In this document: positions 17,869-26,509 of the stretch, in pieces
How the letters are laid out: each line of letters opens with the position of its first letter
Position numbering within the stretch: position 1 is the first letter of the stretch
From: JAEZJZ01 sp050949055
Lineage (GTDB): Bacteria > Bacillota > UBA994 > UBA5500
Length of the DNA stretch: 64,000 nt
NCBI GenBank assembly: GCA_050949055.1
Contig: JBMNFA010000006.1
Coordinates: 1 to 64,000 of the forward strand
Reading direction: 5' to 3'
The notes under the pieces: generated by a model
What the model was told of the DNA's origin: nothing
Database searches by the model: none
The model's input: only the letters and a program-made list of their open reading frames with translations
Program-made: the position numbers and the translations under genes

Positions 17869-19325
17869 CAGTTGCGCACCTTCCCTGTGAACATATTTGA
17901 TCCTGCTCTGGCGTAGGTGAGTTTTTCTACCGGCAGCCCGTGCTTGGCCAGCAGCAGCTCGGCGATGCGCATTTGGCAGTATCCTCCCTGGCACCTGCCC
18001 ATCATCGCCCTGGTGCGATTCTTAATCCCCACCACCGTGCTGACCCCCAGGGGGTTGTTGATGGCGGCCATGATCTCCGCTTTGGTCACCGTCTCGCACC
18101 GGCAGATGATTTCGCCGTAATCAGGGTCCGTCGCAATTAGCTGCTGTTGCACTTCTGGTGGTTGCTCGGCGAAAGGAACGATACCTTTGCGCATCGGGTT
18201 GAACGTTTGGTTCTTTTCCAGGGCCATCTCTTCCCCGAGCAGTTCCACCACCCGCCGGGCGATAGGAACGGCGCTGGTGAGGCCGGGGGACTCGATACCC
18301 ACCAGATTGATAAAATGGGGAACCTCGGGCCGCTTCTCGATCACGAAGTCGGCGAAGCCACCTTGTTCCTTGCTGACCAGCTTGGGCCGGATGCCGCAGA
18401 AATTGCGGATAAAGAATTCCCGCTTGATATGGGGGAATATTCGGCTGCCATCTTTGATCAACAGGTCCATAATCTCCTGGGTGGCCGCATAGTCATCCCG
18501 GGCGTCGATGTACTCGGTGCTGGGCCCGATTAACACATTGCCATCGATGGTGGGGGTGATGTGTATACCCAGTCCACCCTCTTTGATGTTGGGCACCGGA
18601 TAGGCAGGGATGTCCAAGTATTCGCCCACCCGCTGATCTAGAATGAAGTACTCTCCTCGGCAGGGGTAGATGGTATAGTCGTCGATGCCGACCATGCGGC
18701 AGATAGTGTCTGCGTGCAGGCCGGCGCAGTTGATCACCCACTGGGCTAGATACTCGCCCTGAGAGGTGATTACCCGGTAGACGGAGCCTTCCCGCAATAT
18801 CTGCTGCACCTGGTGGTCGAACTTAAAGGCCACACCATTTTGATAGGCATTCTCAGCCAGCGCCACCGTATAGATGAACGGGTTGAGAATGGCGGTGGTA
18901 GGGGAATAGAGGGCGAACCTGCCGCGGACATGGGGTGCCAGTTGCTGCAGCCTGTCCTGCCCAATCAACTCCAGCCCGGGCACGCCATTGGCTTCCCCCT
19001 GAGCCTTCAGTTCCTCCAGCTTCTTGCGGTCGGCGTTGTCAAACCCAACTACCACCTTGCCTGTCCTCTTGAAGGGAATGTCCAGCTCTTTGGCTACGGT
19101 GTCAAACTCAAGATTTCCCTGCACGCAGTATTTGGCCATCAGCGTGCCCGGCCGGTTGTTGAAGCCGGCGTGCAGCACCCCAGAGTTGCGCCCGCTGGTC
19201 TCGCTACATACGTCCAGCTCCTTCTCCAACACGCAAACCTTCAGTTTGTAGCGGGAGATTTCCCGGGCGACTGCGCTGCCTACCACTCCCGAACCGATGA
19301 TAATTACGTCAAAGTCCTGCCCCAT
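17868..19325 (-). CDS. GlpA/L-2-hydroxyglutarate-oxidase-type FAD dehydrogenase with BFD-like [2Fe-2S] domain
   Basis: A 485-residue DAO-family dehydrogenase, first gene of a three-gene operon. The N-terminal FAD motif is VIIIGSGVVGSAVAREISRY, followed by SGRNSGVLHAGFNN as in glycerol-3-phosphate and 2-hydroxyglutarate dehydrogenases. The C-terminal 80 residues hold a bacterioferritin-associated-ferredoxin-type domain with cysteines in ICRCE and GRCQGGYC. The usual annotation is anaerobic glycerol-3-phosphate dehydrogenase subunit A, but no glycerol kinase or facilitator is nearby, so the 2-hydroxyacid side is also possible. The ATG at 19325 has a GGAGGCAGC site. Confidence 0.87.
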   Translation of the reverse strand: MGQDFDVIIIGSGVVGSAVAREISRYKLKVCVLEKELDVCSETSGRNSGVLHAGFNNRPGTLMAKYCVQGNLEFDTVAKELDIPFKRTGKVVVGFDNADRKKLEELKAQGEANGVPGLELIGQDRLQQLAPHVRGRFALYSPTTAILNPFIYTVALAENAYQNGVAFKFDHQVQQILREGSVYRVITSQGEYLAQWVINCAGLHADTICRMVGIDDYTIYPCRGEYFILDQRVGEYLDIPAYPVPNIKEGGLGIHITPTIDGNVLIGPSTEYIDARDDYAATQEIMDLLIKDGSRIFPHIKREFFIRNFCGIRPKLVSKEQGGFADFVIEKRPEVPHFINLVGIESPGLTSAVPIARRVVELLGEEMALEKNQTFNPMRKGIVPFAEQPPEVQQQLIATDPDYGEIICRCETVTKAEIMAAINNPLGVSTVVGIKNRTRAMMGRCQGGYCQMRIAELLLAKHGLPVEKLTYARAGSNMFTGKVRN

Positions 19326-19369
19326 AAGCTGCCTCCTTGTTGTCTGTAGGTCTGTAGATTGCGCTACAG

Positions 19370-19840
19370 CTAGTCGCGGCTGTGTTGCTCCAGAATTGTC
19401 TTGGCCGGGTAAAAACCGTGCTTGGCGTAGAAACTGAAGACGCGCTCGTTTCCGGCCGCCACGGATAATCGGGTTCTAGACACGCCTTGTTCCTCCAGCC
19501 ACTGCAATGACCGCATCAGCAAGCAATCTGCCAATGCCCGGCCGCGCCACGCAGGCAGCAGGTAAAGGGAGTCGATCTCTCCTACCCCTTGGGCATCTAT
19601 GCTGCTGATGCAGTAACCGATAACCCTGCCCGAGTCGTCTTTGACCAACTCCACGTGCAGCTTGCCTGATTGACTCTTCTCCAGCAAGGCTTGCTTTCTT
19701 CCCGTGAAAGTCTTGCGTGCATACTCAGCAGCAAAGTGCGGCGAATGCGTGGCATGATGTTGATTCAACTTCTCCCATAGCGGTCTCACCAGACCCAACA
19801 GCTCGCTACCACCACTGATATGTATGACTTCTGCCTCCAT
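19370..19840 (-). CDS. GNAT family N-acetyltransferase
   Basis: A 156-residue Gcn5-related acetyltransferase, cytosolic. The acetyl-CoA-binding region is the segment YLLPAWRGRALADCLLMRSLQWL, with R-G-R-A in place of the usual Q/R-x-x-G-x-G/A loop, followed by LSVAAGNERVFSFYAKHGFYPAKTIL at the C-terminus. It starts 45 bases upstream of the GlpA-like gene in the same direction and could share its transcript. The substrate is unknown. Confidence 0.82.
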   Translation of the reverse strand: MEAEVIHISGGSELLGLVRPLWEKLNQHHATHSPHFAAEYARKTFTGRKQALLEKSQSGKLHVELVKDDSGRVIGYCISSIDAQGVGEIDSLYLLPAWRGRALADCLLMRSLQWLEEQGVSRTRLSVAAGNERVFSFYAKHGFYPAKTILEQHSRD

Positions 19841-20037
19841 CGCTGATCACCTCTAATCCGATTGTACTGCTAACACCAGAGTAGGGATAGCTCCGAATGT
19901 CTGACATGCGGGAACTGCCCCCTCGTGCTACTATGCCAGATGATGGATGATAATCTCCGCGTGACAAATCGGCCACTCTAACGTTATATAGGTGAGTCGA
20001 CCACTAAATGACCTGCAGGCAACAGGGGGGATGATGA

Positions 20038-20592
20038 TTGCTTTCGCGAGAGCAGAACTATTCCCAACTCAGCGACGAGCAACTGGCGACACTGGCTCGC
20101 CAAGACAGCCAAGCCTTTGTAGAGATCTATGAACGTTATGTGGACAAGGTCTATAGTTACGTCTTCTATCGGATCAAGGACGAGATGGAGGCGCAGGACA
20201 TCGTTTCCGCCACCTTCATGAAAGCGCTGAATCATATCTCCGGCTGGCGTGCCCGCGGCGGCGGGCTGGGGGCCTGGTTGCTGCGCATCGCCCGCAACCT
20301 GACTATGGACAGTTTTCGCCGCCGCAGCAGAGTGGTGCCATTGGCTGATCAGGCCTTGGTTTCGGCAGCAGCATCTCCCGAGCAACTGGCGCTGAGTGCC
20401 GCCGAAGGGGAGGAACTGAGACGGCTGGTGGAGCAGTTGCCTACCGCTCAGCGAGAGGTGATTATTCTGAAGTTCACCATCGGCCTTTCCAATCGGCAGA
20501 TAGCGCAGGTTACGGGCCGCAGCGAAACGGCAGTCAGCAGCTTACAGTATCGAGCCCTGCAGAATCTGAAGAGTGGAGTGATCAACAGGTGA
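20038..20592 (+). CDS. ECF-subfamily RNA polymerase sigma factor
   Basis: A 184-residue sigma-70 family factor with region 2 (FVEIYERYVDKVYSYVFYRI...IVSATFMKAL) and region 4 (LPTAQREVIILKFTIGLSNRQIAQVTGRSETAVSSLQYRAL), lacking regions 1 and 3 as in ECF factors. The start is TTG 20038, 7 bases after AGGGGGG; no ATG in frame fits. Its last bases overlap the next gene by 4 (GTGA), so it is coupled to a membrane protein that probably acts as its anti-sigma factor. I saw no clear autoregulated promoter upstream. Confidence 0.92.
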   Translation: MLSREQNYSQLSDEQLATLARQDSQAFVEIYERYVDKVYSYVFYRIKDEMEAQDIVSATFMKALNHISGWRARGGGLGAWLLRIARNLTMDSFRRRSRVVPLADQALVSAAASPEQLALSAAEGEELRRLVEQLPTAQREVIILKFTIGLSNRQIAQVTGRSETAVSSLQYRALQNLKSGVINR

Positions 20593-21677
20593 AACGTCCT
20601 GACGAAAACAATTGGGAGCGTGGCCTGAGGGCCGCCCTTCCGCCCAAGAAAGCATCGGAGGAATTTAAAATGGAACTCAAACAGCGTTTACTAGACAACT
20701 ATCCAAACCGCCAACGAAAACAAAGCGGTTGGAAATGGATGGGGCTGGCAGCAGCCCTGCTGTTGGTCATCGGCAATCTGGTCTGGCAGTCGATGACCCC
20801 AGTCGACCTGCCTCTGTTGCCCTCGCTAGCCTCCGCTGACCGGGAGACGCTGGGCGCGTCGGCCGGGCCGGGATTCACCGTAGAGCTGAGCTATCAACTG
20901 CAATCTGGTTTGAAAGATCTGCCGGACCGGGTGGCGGCCCATCGCTACAATGCGGTACCCTTTTCGGCTGAGGACGCTGAGGAGCTGGCTGGCAGGCTGG
21001 GGGTTGACGGGCAGGCGGTACAGGAGCAATGGCAAGACAGTCACATTTTTGTAGTAGGTGAAGGGGAGAAGACGCTGGTGGCCTTTCCAGACGGCTTCCG
21101 CAACTATTTCAGACACTATCCGGCGACAGAGCATCCCTTTGGCAGTGAGGCGGAGTTGGTAGCAGCGGCTAAACAGTTCCTGCCGCAACTGGGGATAGAC
21201 GAGGAGTCGGTGACGTTGCTGAGCGTGGTCCCAGGCAGCGTGGATACTCCTGCAGCGGTGATGTTTGTGCCAGCGGAGTTCAGCAATCAGGTGAGCGTCG
21301 CACCCTACGCGCGCATCTCGGTGGGTGCTGACCAGGAGATTTACGCCGCCGGTTGGGTCTGGCCAATGGAACGCATCCAAAGTATCGATTATCCCACCCG
21401 CACTGTGGAGCAGGCTTGGAACGATGTCTTGGCTGGAAACGCCCGCATTTCCCTGGATTACAGCCAGCTGCAGGGGCCGGTCAGCGGCAACGTGCTGGTG
21501 GGTGATGCCATGATCAGCGATGTGGCAGTCGGCTATCTGCTCACCTACGATCAAAACGGGGAGATGGTCATGCAGCCGGTGGCGGCCTTCAGCGGTGAAG
21601 CCAGCTTTGCCGACGGCAGCGAATTGCCAGTTACCGTCTACACCGCCTTGATAGCAGACAGTTACTACAGCGAATAG
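20589..21677 (+). CDS. Single-pass membrane protein, probable anti-sigma partner
   Basis: A 362-residue protein with a short basic cytosolic N-terminus (about 46 residues), one membrane segment (about residues 47-66, GLAAALLLVIGNLVW), and an extracytoplasmic domain of about 290 residues. It starts with GTG overlapping the ECF sigma stop codon, the usual place for an anti-sigma factor. The zinc-binding HxxxCxxC motif of ZAS anti-sigma domains is absent. The large outer domain may sense an envelope signal. I do not recognise this domain. A perfect palindrome follows 9 bases after its stop and may terminate the transcript. Confidence 0.75.
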   Translation: MKRPDENNWERGLRAALPPKKASEEFKMELKQRLLDNYPNRQRKQSGWKWMGLAAALLLVIGNLVWQSMTPVDLPLLPSLASADRETLGASAGPGFTVELSYQLQSGLKDLPDRVAAHRYNAVPFSAEDAEELAGRLGVDGQAVQEQWQDSHIFVVGEGEKTLVAFPDGFRNYFRHYPATEHPFGSEAELVAAAKQFLPQLGIDEESVTLLSVVPGSVDTPAAVMFVPAEFSNQVSVAPYARISVGADQEIYAAGWVWPMERIQSIDYPTRTVEQAWNDVLAGNARISLDYSQLQGPVSGNVLVGDAMISDVAVGYLLTYDQNGEMVMQPVAAFSGEASFADGSELPVTVYTALIADSYYSE

Positions 21678-21685
21678 CGATAGCC

Positions 21686-21718
21686 ATGCAAAAACGGGGA
21701 CAGTCCCCGTTTTTGCAT
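21686..21718. repeat. 33-base palindrome, type A copy 2
   Basis: Identical to the copy at 16161-16193 (GGGGACAGTCCCC core, A5/T5 flanks). It sits between the anti-sigma-type gene and a minus-strand gene remnant, whose open frame runs into it. Confidence 0.85.
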
Positions 21719-22016
21719 TCTGCCAATACTTTGGGTTTCGACCAGCTGGAACAGGGCGCGTGCCCCATGATTGGAATCAACTACCCCCAGCAGTACCCGC
21801 TGCACGCCCCGTTTCCCCAATCTGTTCACGCAAAACTCCTCGAACCAGTCGTCGTCATATGGGTATGCTTCCAGGTTCGGCTCAGGAAATGCGGGCTCCT
21901 TGACGGCGTTGCGCGGGAGCGGTGTAGAGCCAAAGATCGATCTGCTTGCCGTGCGCAGTGGAGCGTACGGCCGTCACTGCTGCACAAGTGGTATCAATGG
22001 AGTGCAGTCCGTTTCG
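21719..22016 (-). pseudogene. Remnant of an unrecognised gene
   Basis: The minus strand shows coding-like sequence without start or natural end. Reading from 22016, one frame gives RNGLHSIDTTCAAVTAV and KQIDLWLY; after a shift at about 21905 another frame gives PRNAVKEPAFPEPNLEAYP, DDDWFEEF and RVLLGVVDSNHGARALF. It then runs into the palindrome at 21686-21718. A two-base loss explains the shift. The protein family is not recognised. The rest of the gap to degV (22017-22291) holds nothing I can support. Confidence 0.4.
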
Positions 22017-22291
22017 CTAAAGGGTCTGATCACTGCAATTCACCTGAACTTTCTGTAGCACTGCTGGGGGATTGGCGGCTAATTCCTCTTACATGGAATC
22101 TTACTGGCATGGAGAGCAGCGGAAAAGGTGTTTTTCTGTTTCATCTGTTTCATCCATGCCGTCGTCGCTACCTTCCAAGCCGCTGGGCAAGCCCCCCAAA
22201 ATGTTGATCATGACGCATCTGGCAAAGATAATGTGGTATGATCGATTCGATGAAGCGAGCGGAGAATCTGGCGAAAGGTGGGCGATAGGTC

Positions 22292-23116
22292 TTGCTGCAC
22301 GTGGTAACCGACAGCTCCTGCGATCTGCCGCAGGAGATGATTGAGAGCAACAGTATCCGGATAGTGCCTTTGACCGTCAATATCGATGACCAGAGCTATC
22401 GGGAGCGGGTGGACATCACTCCGGAAGAGTTCTATGATCGGATGGCGGCCAGCAGACGGCTTCCCAAGACTTCCCAGCCATCGCCGGCCGCCTTTAGCGA
22501 TGTGTTTCGGGAATTGGGCGAGCTGGGACAGGTGCTCTGTCTGACCATTTCCTCCAAACTGAGCGGGACGTACCAGTCTGCCCGCTTGGCGCAGGAGATG
22601 TCGGGGGCGGACGTAACCGTATTCGACACCCTGGCAGGTTCGCTGGGACACGGTCTACAGGTGCTGAGGGCTTGCAGGCTGGCACAAGCAGGGGCTACTG
22701 TCAGAGAGATAGTGGGAGAGCTCAGCGAATACCGCCGCAAGATGAAGATTCTGATTCTGTTGCAGACCTTGGAGAACATAGTCAAAGGGGGCCGCCTGAG
22801 CAGATTTCAAGGCAGCCTGGCTAGCATCCTGAACATTAAGCTGATCCTGCACAATGTGGACGGGGAAGTGCAGTTGCTGGAGAAGGTGAGGGGCAGCAAG
22901 CGGTTTCTGCAACGGGTGGTACAGGTGGCTCAGGAATTTTGTACTGACTTGGGCGATCGGGAAGTGGGCCTGACTCATTTCCGCAATTTAGAGGATGCCG
23001 AGCGGATCAAACAGTCACTGAGCGAGCAGTTATCTGCTCAGAGCTTCCTCACCAACAGCATGGGACCGACCATGGCTACTTACGCCGGCGAAGGAGGCAT
23101 CATTGTCGCCTTCTAG
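22292..23116 (+). CDS. DegV family fatty-acid-binding protein
   Basis: A 274-residue DegV protein. The family binds long-chain fatty acids, in some species for the FakAB fatty acid kinase. The N-terminus VVTDSSCDLPQEM and the segment LPKTSQPSPAAF carry the conserved lipid-head-group-binding residues, and the middle has LTISSKLSGTYQSARLA. The start appears to be TTG 22292, with AAAGGTGGG about 11 bases upstream; no better start exists in frame. It is monocistronic here, with no FakA-type kinase next to it. Confidence 0.9.
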   Translation: MLHVVTDSSCDLPQEMIESNSIRIVPLTVNIDDQSYRERVDITPEEFYDRMAASRRLPKTSQPSPAAFSDVFRELGELGQVLCLTISSKLSGTYQSARLAQEMSGADVTVFDTLAGSLGHGLQVLRACRLAQAGATVREIVGELSEYRRKMKILILLQTLENIVKGGRLSRFQGSLASILNIKLILHNVDGEVQLLEKVRGSKRFLQRVVQVAQEFCTDLGDREVGLTHFRNLEDAERIKQSLSEQLSAQSFLTNSMGPTMATYAGEGGIIVAF

Positions 23117-23136
23117 ATGGGGTATAGTCGAAATCA

Positions 23137-23167
23137 GAGACCGCAGTCACCAGATGACTGCGGTCTC
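23137..23167. terminator. Hairpin between degV and CapA copy 2
   Basis: A perfect 13-bp stem (23137-23149 with 23155-23167) with a 5-base loop lies between convergent genes. No T-tract follows on either strand, so termination may be weak. Confidence 0.5.
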
Positions 23168-23204
23168 TGCACGCGCGGGCCAGAAGAAAGGCTGTTACGG
23201 TTGA

Positions 23205-24515
23205 CTACTCACCGATGCGTATGTATCCAACCCCATCGCAGACCTCGATCTTTGTGCCGAAGGGGGCGGACAGCTCCGCCAAGTAGTTGAGCACCTCGTC
23301 GTCTTGCAGCAGGGCGGGCAACCCTTTGCGGGAGCGGGGAAGGGTCATGTTCAGCGTGATCGGATAGAGCTGAATCCCGGTCAATTTGCCATCCTCCATG
23401 GTCCATCCGGCCATGACTGACAGCCAGATGTTCGGCTGCACGCCGTAACCGGTGGTTCCGTTCTTGCTGCGATTGTCCATATAGGCCCCCACCTTGGTGT
23501 CCAGCGGCATGCCTCGGTTGATATAGGCATCGGCCGGTTGCAGGTCGACCGTTTCGGTCTGGAAGATGAAGTTTCCCAGACTGTAGAAGATGGGCTTGCC
23601 AGCGTAGATTTCAATGCCCCGCAACTCGTGGGGCCCATGCCCGATGATCCCGTCTGCTCCCGCGTCGATGCAGTTGCGGGCGAAGGTGCGCAGAAACTCC
23701 GCCGGTTTGGTGATATCTATCCCGTCAGCTTCGTGGGCATGGATGCTGACCAGCACGTAATCGGCCTGCTTGCGGGCTTCCCTGATCTCGCCCGCGATGC
23801 GCTCCATGTCCACCGGCAGCGGATGGGTGTGCATACCGTTTTCTTCGGAACAGACAAAGCTGAGGCCGCCAAAGGTGAGCGTGCCGGGCGCAGGCGGGTT
23901 GCGATAGCCGTTCTTGATGCTGCGCTCAGCGGCAGCGTTGATTGACGTAGCCTTGGCGATCTGCTCTAGCGCAGCGAAGTGCTTCTGTTCCACATGGTAG
24001 CGGGTGACGTAACGCAGTGGGTTGAGACCGGGGCGACCCTGCATATCCCCACTTTGGGCGCCAGCGGCCCCTGACTCGTGGAACGATGAGGAGGCTGCAA
24101 TCAGCGCTATCCTGGCGTTGTCGCACTCCAGGTAAGCGGCACGGGAAGCATCCCCCAGATGTTTTCCGGTGCCGGCAAAGACCATCTGGCGGTCTCGCAG
24201 GTGCCTAATGGTGGCCAGCACCCCACCGTGGCTGTAATCGTGGGAATGGTTGTTGGCCGTATTGTAGAGGTTGAACCCGAATTCCTGGATATCGTCCAGA
24301 ATACTGGGCGAGGCCATCGCCCAAGTTCCCCCGCTGAAGGCCGCCGGATAACCCTCATGATCGTGGAACGTCATTTCCAGGTTGGAGAATTTGACATCGT
24401 GTTGCTGGATAATTCGTTTCACTTGGGCAAAGCCTGGATAGGCTTTAGGGACGCGGCGGGTGATGAAGGCGTCCCCGGTAGCGATAAAGGTTGTCTTGCT
24501 GGACATTAGGTGCAC
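23205..24515 (-). CDS. CapA-like metallophosphatase-fold protein (copy 2)
   Basis: A 436-residue paralogue of the protein at 14818-16149, with the same landmarks: FIATGDAFITRR, FSNLEMTFHD, NTANNHSHDY, VSIHAHEADG and GADGIIGHGPHEL...PIFYSLGNF. Metal ligands are conserved; no signal peptide or membrane segment is present. The likely start is one of two ATGs at 24515 and 24506; the second (MSSKTTF) lies 9 bases after an AAGGGGTGC site. It is transcribed alone. Function unknown; a soluble phosphoesterase or hydrolase acting on a polyglutamate-like or nucleotide substrate is a guess only. Confidence 0.85.
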   Translation of the reverse strand: MHLMSSKTTFIATGDAFITRRVPKAYPGFAQVKRIIQQHDVKFSNLEMTFHDHEGYPAAFSGGTWAMASPSILDDIQEFGFNLYNTANNHSHDYSHGGVLATIRHLRDRQMVFAGTGKHLGDASRAAYLECDNARIALIAASSSFHESGAAGAQSGDMQGRPGLNPLRYVTRYHVEQKHFAALEQIAKATSINAAAERSIKNGYRNPPAPGTLTFGGLSFVCSEENGMHTHPLPVDMERIAGEIREARKQADYVLVSIHAHEADGIDITKPAEFLRTFARNCIDAGADGIIGHGPHELRGIEIYAGKPIFYSLGNFIFQTETVDLQPADAYINRGMPLDTKVGAYMDNRSKNGTTGYGVQPNIWLSVMAGWTMEDGKLTGIQLYPITLNMTLPRSRKGLPALLQDDEVLNYLAELSAPFGTKIEVCDGVGYIRIGE

Positions 24516-24848
24516 CCCTTTCGATTGACTGATGATACGAGCTCGCCACGGCCACCCTTAAGAAGCAATCAGCGTATTCTAGTAATTTTCTATAACCGTA
24601 GCATCTAATTGTTTTGAATTGTAGCATAACTGTTAGTAATTTGCCAGCGCTTTGCACGTTTTCCAGCTGATATTACCTACAGCCTCTTTTCCAGCCACGG
24701 CCATGGCAAATCCCCGCCGCCTAACTTTTCAGATATGAATCTCGAATAACCCAAATCTTTCGGTACCTGTGATATGATGCATAAAGAAGCATCAATGTCA
24801 CATAGCGCAATTGATGGGTCAACATTTAACTGAGAAAGGGGTCACAGT
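24516..24848. other. Divergent intergenic region
   Basis: This stretch of about 330 AT-richer bases separates the divergent CapA-like and D-aminoacylase genes and must hold both promoters. A TATGAT at 24773-24778 could be a -10 box for the plus-strand gene, but no good -35 box goes with it. No RNA motif was recognised. Confidence 0.4.
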
Positions 24849-26426
24849 ATGTACGACTATATTCTTAAAGGCGGAACCATCGTTGACGGCAGCGGGGCAC
24901 CTTCCTACCAAGCAGACGTGGCTATCAAAGATGGGAAGATAGCCAAAATCGCCCCGGAGATCACCTGCAGCGCAGCGCAAGTAATCGATGTCAGCGGCTT
25001 GACGGTAGCGCCTGGCTTCATCGATATCCACTCCCATTCGGACACGATTTTCCTGCTGGACGACCGTTGCGAAGGAAAGCTCTATCAGGGTGTGACCACC
25101 GAGTTGGCCGGCCAGTGCGGTTCTACCATCTATCCCTGCCCGGCGGACCGCATGGAGAATATTCGGGGCTTTGCCGGCGCTCGTCTCCAGGAGTTCGCCT
25201 CGGCCTCCTTCCAGGAGTTCATGGATAAGGTGAAGGCAGAGGGCAAGCGGATGAGCACCAACCTGATTTCGCTGATCGGCCACGGAGCTCTTCGCTGCGG
25301 CGTGATGGGCTATGAGAACCGCAAGGCGACCCCCGAAGAATTGCGAGAGATGCAGTCACTGCTGGATCGCGACATGCAAGCCGGCGCTTGGGGCCTTTCG
25401 CTCGGACTGGGATACACGCCCGGAGTTTCGTCTGACCAGGAAGAGCTGAACGCTCTGGGTGAAGTGGTGGCCAGATATGACGGCATCATCACTTCGCACA
25501 TGCGCGACCAGGGAACAAACACGCCCACATCCCTCGAAGAAATGTACGAGATCAACCGGCAGACAGGGGCGCATGTGCATATCGCCCACTTTAAAGCCAG
25601 CGGCAAAGCGAACTGGGGGCGGGCTCCGGAGTTCGTCCAGAACGTCGCCGCTGCTCGCGAAGCCGGCATCAACGTGACGGTGGACGTTTATCCTTATACC
25701 GCGGCCTCTTCCGGCATCACCAACTCCTTCCCTAAGTGGGCCATCCAAGGCGGCAAGGCGATGGCTATCGCTCGCCTAAAAGGGGAAGAGCGGCAGCAGA
25801 TCATGGACTACCTGAACGAGCACTTCCAGACCCAGGCTGATGGCGACAGGTTGTATATGGTCACCACCAACGGTCGTTATCCCGTCGCCGACGGCAAGAC
25901 AGTCTGGCAGTTGAGCCAGGAGTTGGGCTTGTCCATGGCCGAGACCATCGCCAAGGTTACTCTGGAGACCGACGCCCAGACCACCTGCATCTCCTTTGCG
26001 ATGAGCGAGGAAGACGTGGATTATATGTTGTCACAGAATGACTATGCCATCGGCAGCGACGGTCGGGGCTTACCGCTGGCCGCCGAAGAGAACCAGGGCA
26101 AACCTCATCCGCGCAACTTCGGCACTTTCCCGCGCTTCTTGCGCCTGGCCCGCGAGAAGGGCTACTGCTCCTTGGAGCAAGCGGTGCATCGCATGACCGG
26201 GCTGTCGGCCGATATCCTCGGCCTCAGCGACCGCGGTCTACTGCAGGAAGGCAAAGTGGCGGACATCACCGTGTTCGACCCGGCGAACGTCACCGACAAG
26301 GCCACCTTCGCCGATCCTTTCCAAAAGCCAGTCGGTATCGAGCACGTGTTCATCTCAGGGCAGCCGGCATTGCTCAACGGACAGCAGACAGGAGAACGGC
26401 TGGGTCAGTTCATTCTCAAGCAGTAA
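24849..26426 (+). CDS. N-acyl-D-amino-acid deacylase family amidohydrolase
   Basis: A 525-residue amidohydrolase of the D-aminoacylase family, which removes acyl groups from N-acyl-D-amino acids in the cytosol. The start MYDYILKGGTIVDGSG and the metal motif GFIDIHSHSD are typical. Further landmarks are the SHMRDQG segment, HIAHFKASGKANWG, and the final aspartate in AIGSDGRG. ATG 24849 follows GAAAGGGGTCACAGT. It is followed by a strong hairpin and is convergent with an ABC importer. Together with peptidases in the window it points to use of D-amino acids, for example from peptidoglycan; this is inferred. Confidence 0.9.
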   Translation: MYDYILKGGTIVDGSGAPSYQADVAIKDGKIAKIAPEITCSAAQVIDVSGLTVAPGFIDIHSHSDTIFLLDDRCEGKLYQGVTTELAGQCGSTIYPCPADRMENIRGFAGARLQEFASASFQEFMDKVKAEGKRMSTNLISLIGHGALRCGVMGYENRKATPEELREMQSLLDRDMQAGAWGLSLGLGYTPGVSSDQEELNALGEVVARYDGIITSHMRDQGTNTPTSLEEMYEINRQTGAHVHIAHFKASGKANWGRAPEFVQNVAAAREAGINVTVDVYPYTAASSGITNSFPKWAIQGGKAMAIARLKGEERQQIMDYLNEHFQTQADGDRLYMVTTNGRYPVADGKTVWQLSQELGLSMAETIAKVTLETDAQTTCISFAMSEEDVDYMLSQNDYAIGSDGRGLPLAAEENQGKPHPRNFGTFPRFLRLAREKGYCSLEQAVHRMTGLSADILGLSDRGLLQEGKVADITVFDPANVTDKATFADPFQKPVGIEHVFISGQPALLNGQQTGERLGQFILKQ

Positions 26427-26446
26427 CAGCAACAGCGTGGATCCAA

Positions 26447-26480
26447 GGGAGCCTGGCGATCAAACGGTCGCCAGGCTCCC
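26447..26480. terminator. Bidirectional hairpin terminator
   Basis: A perfect 13-bp GC-rich stem (26447-26459 with 26468-26480) with an 8-base loop, followed on the plus strand by TCATTCCTCATT. It lies between the convergent D-aminoacylase and ABC permease genes. Confidence 0.65.
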
Positions 26481-26509
26481 TCATTCCTCATTCCCCATCC
26501 CACACTCCC

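Noticed and set aside
19900..19935. GGAAC near 19911 as an autoregulated ECF promoter
   Set aside because: No matching -10 element at the usual 16-17 base distance.
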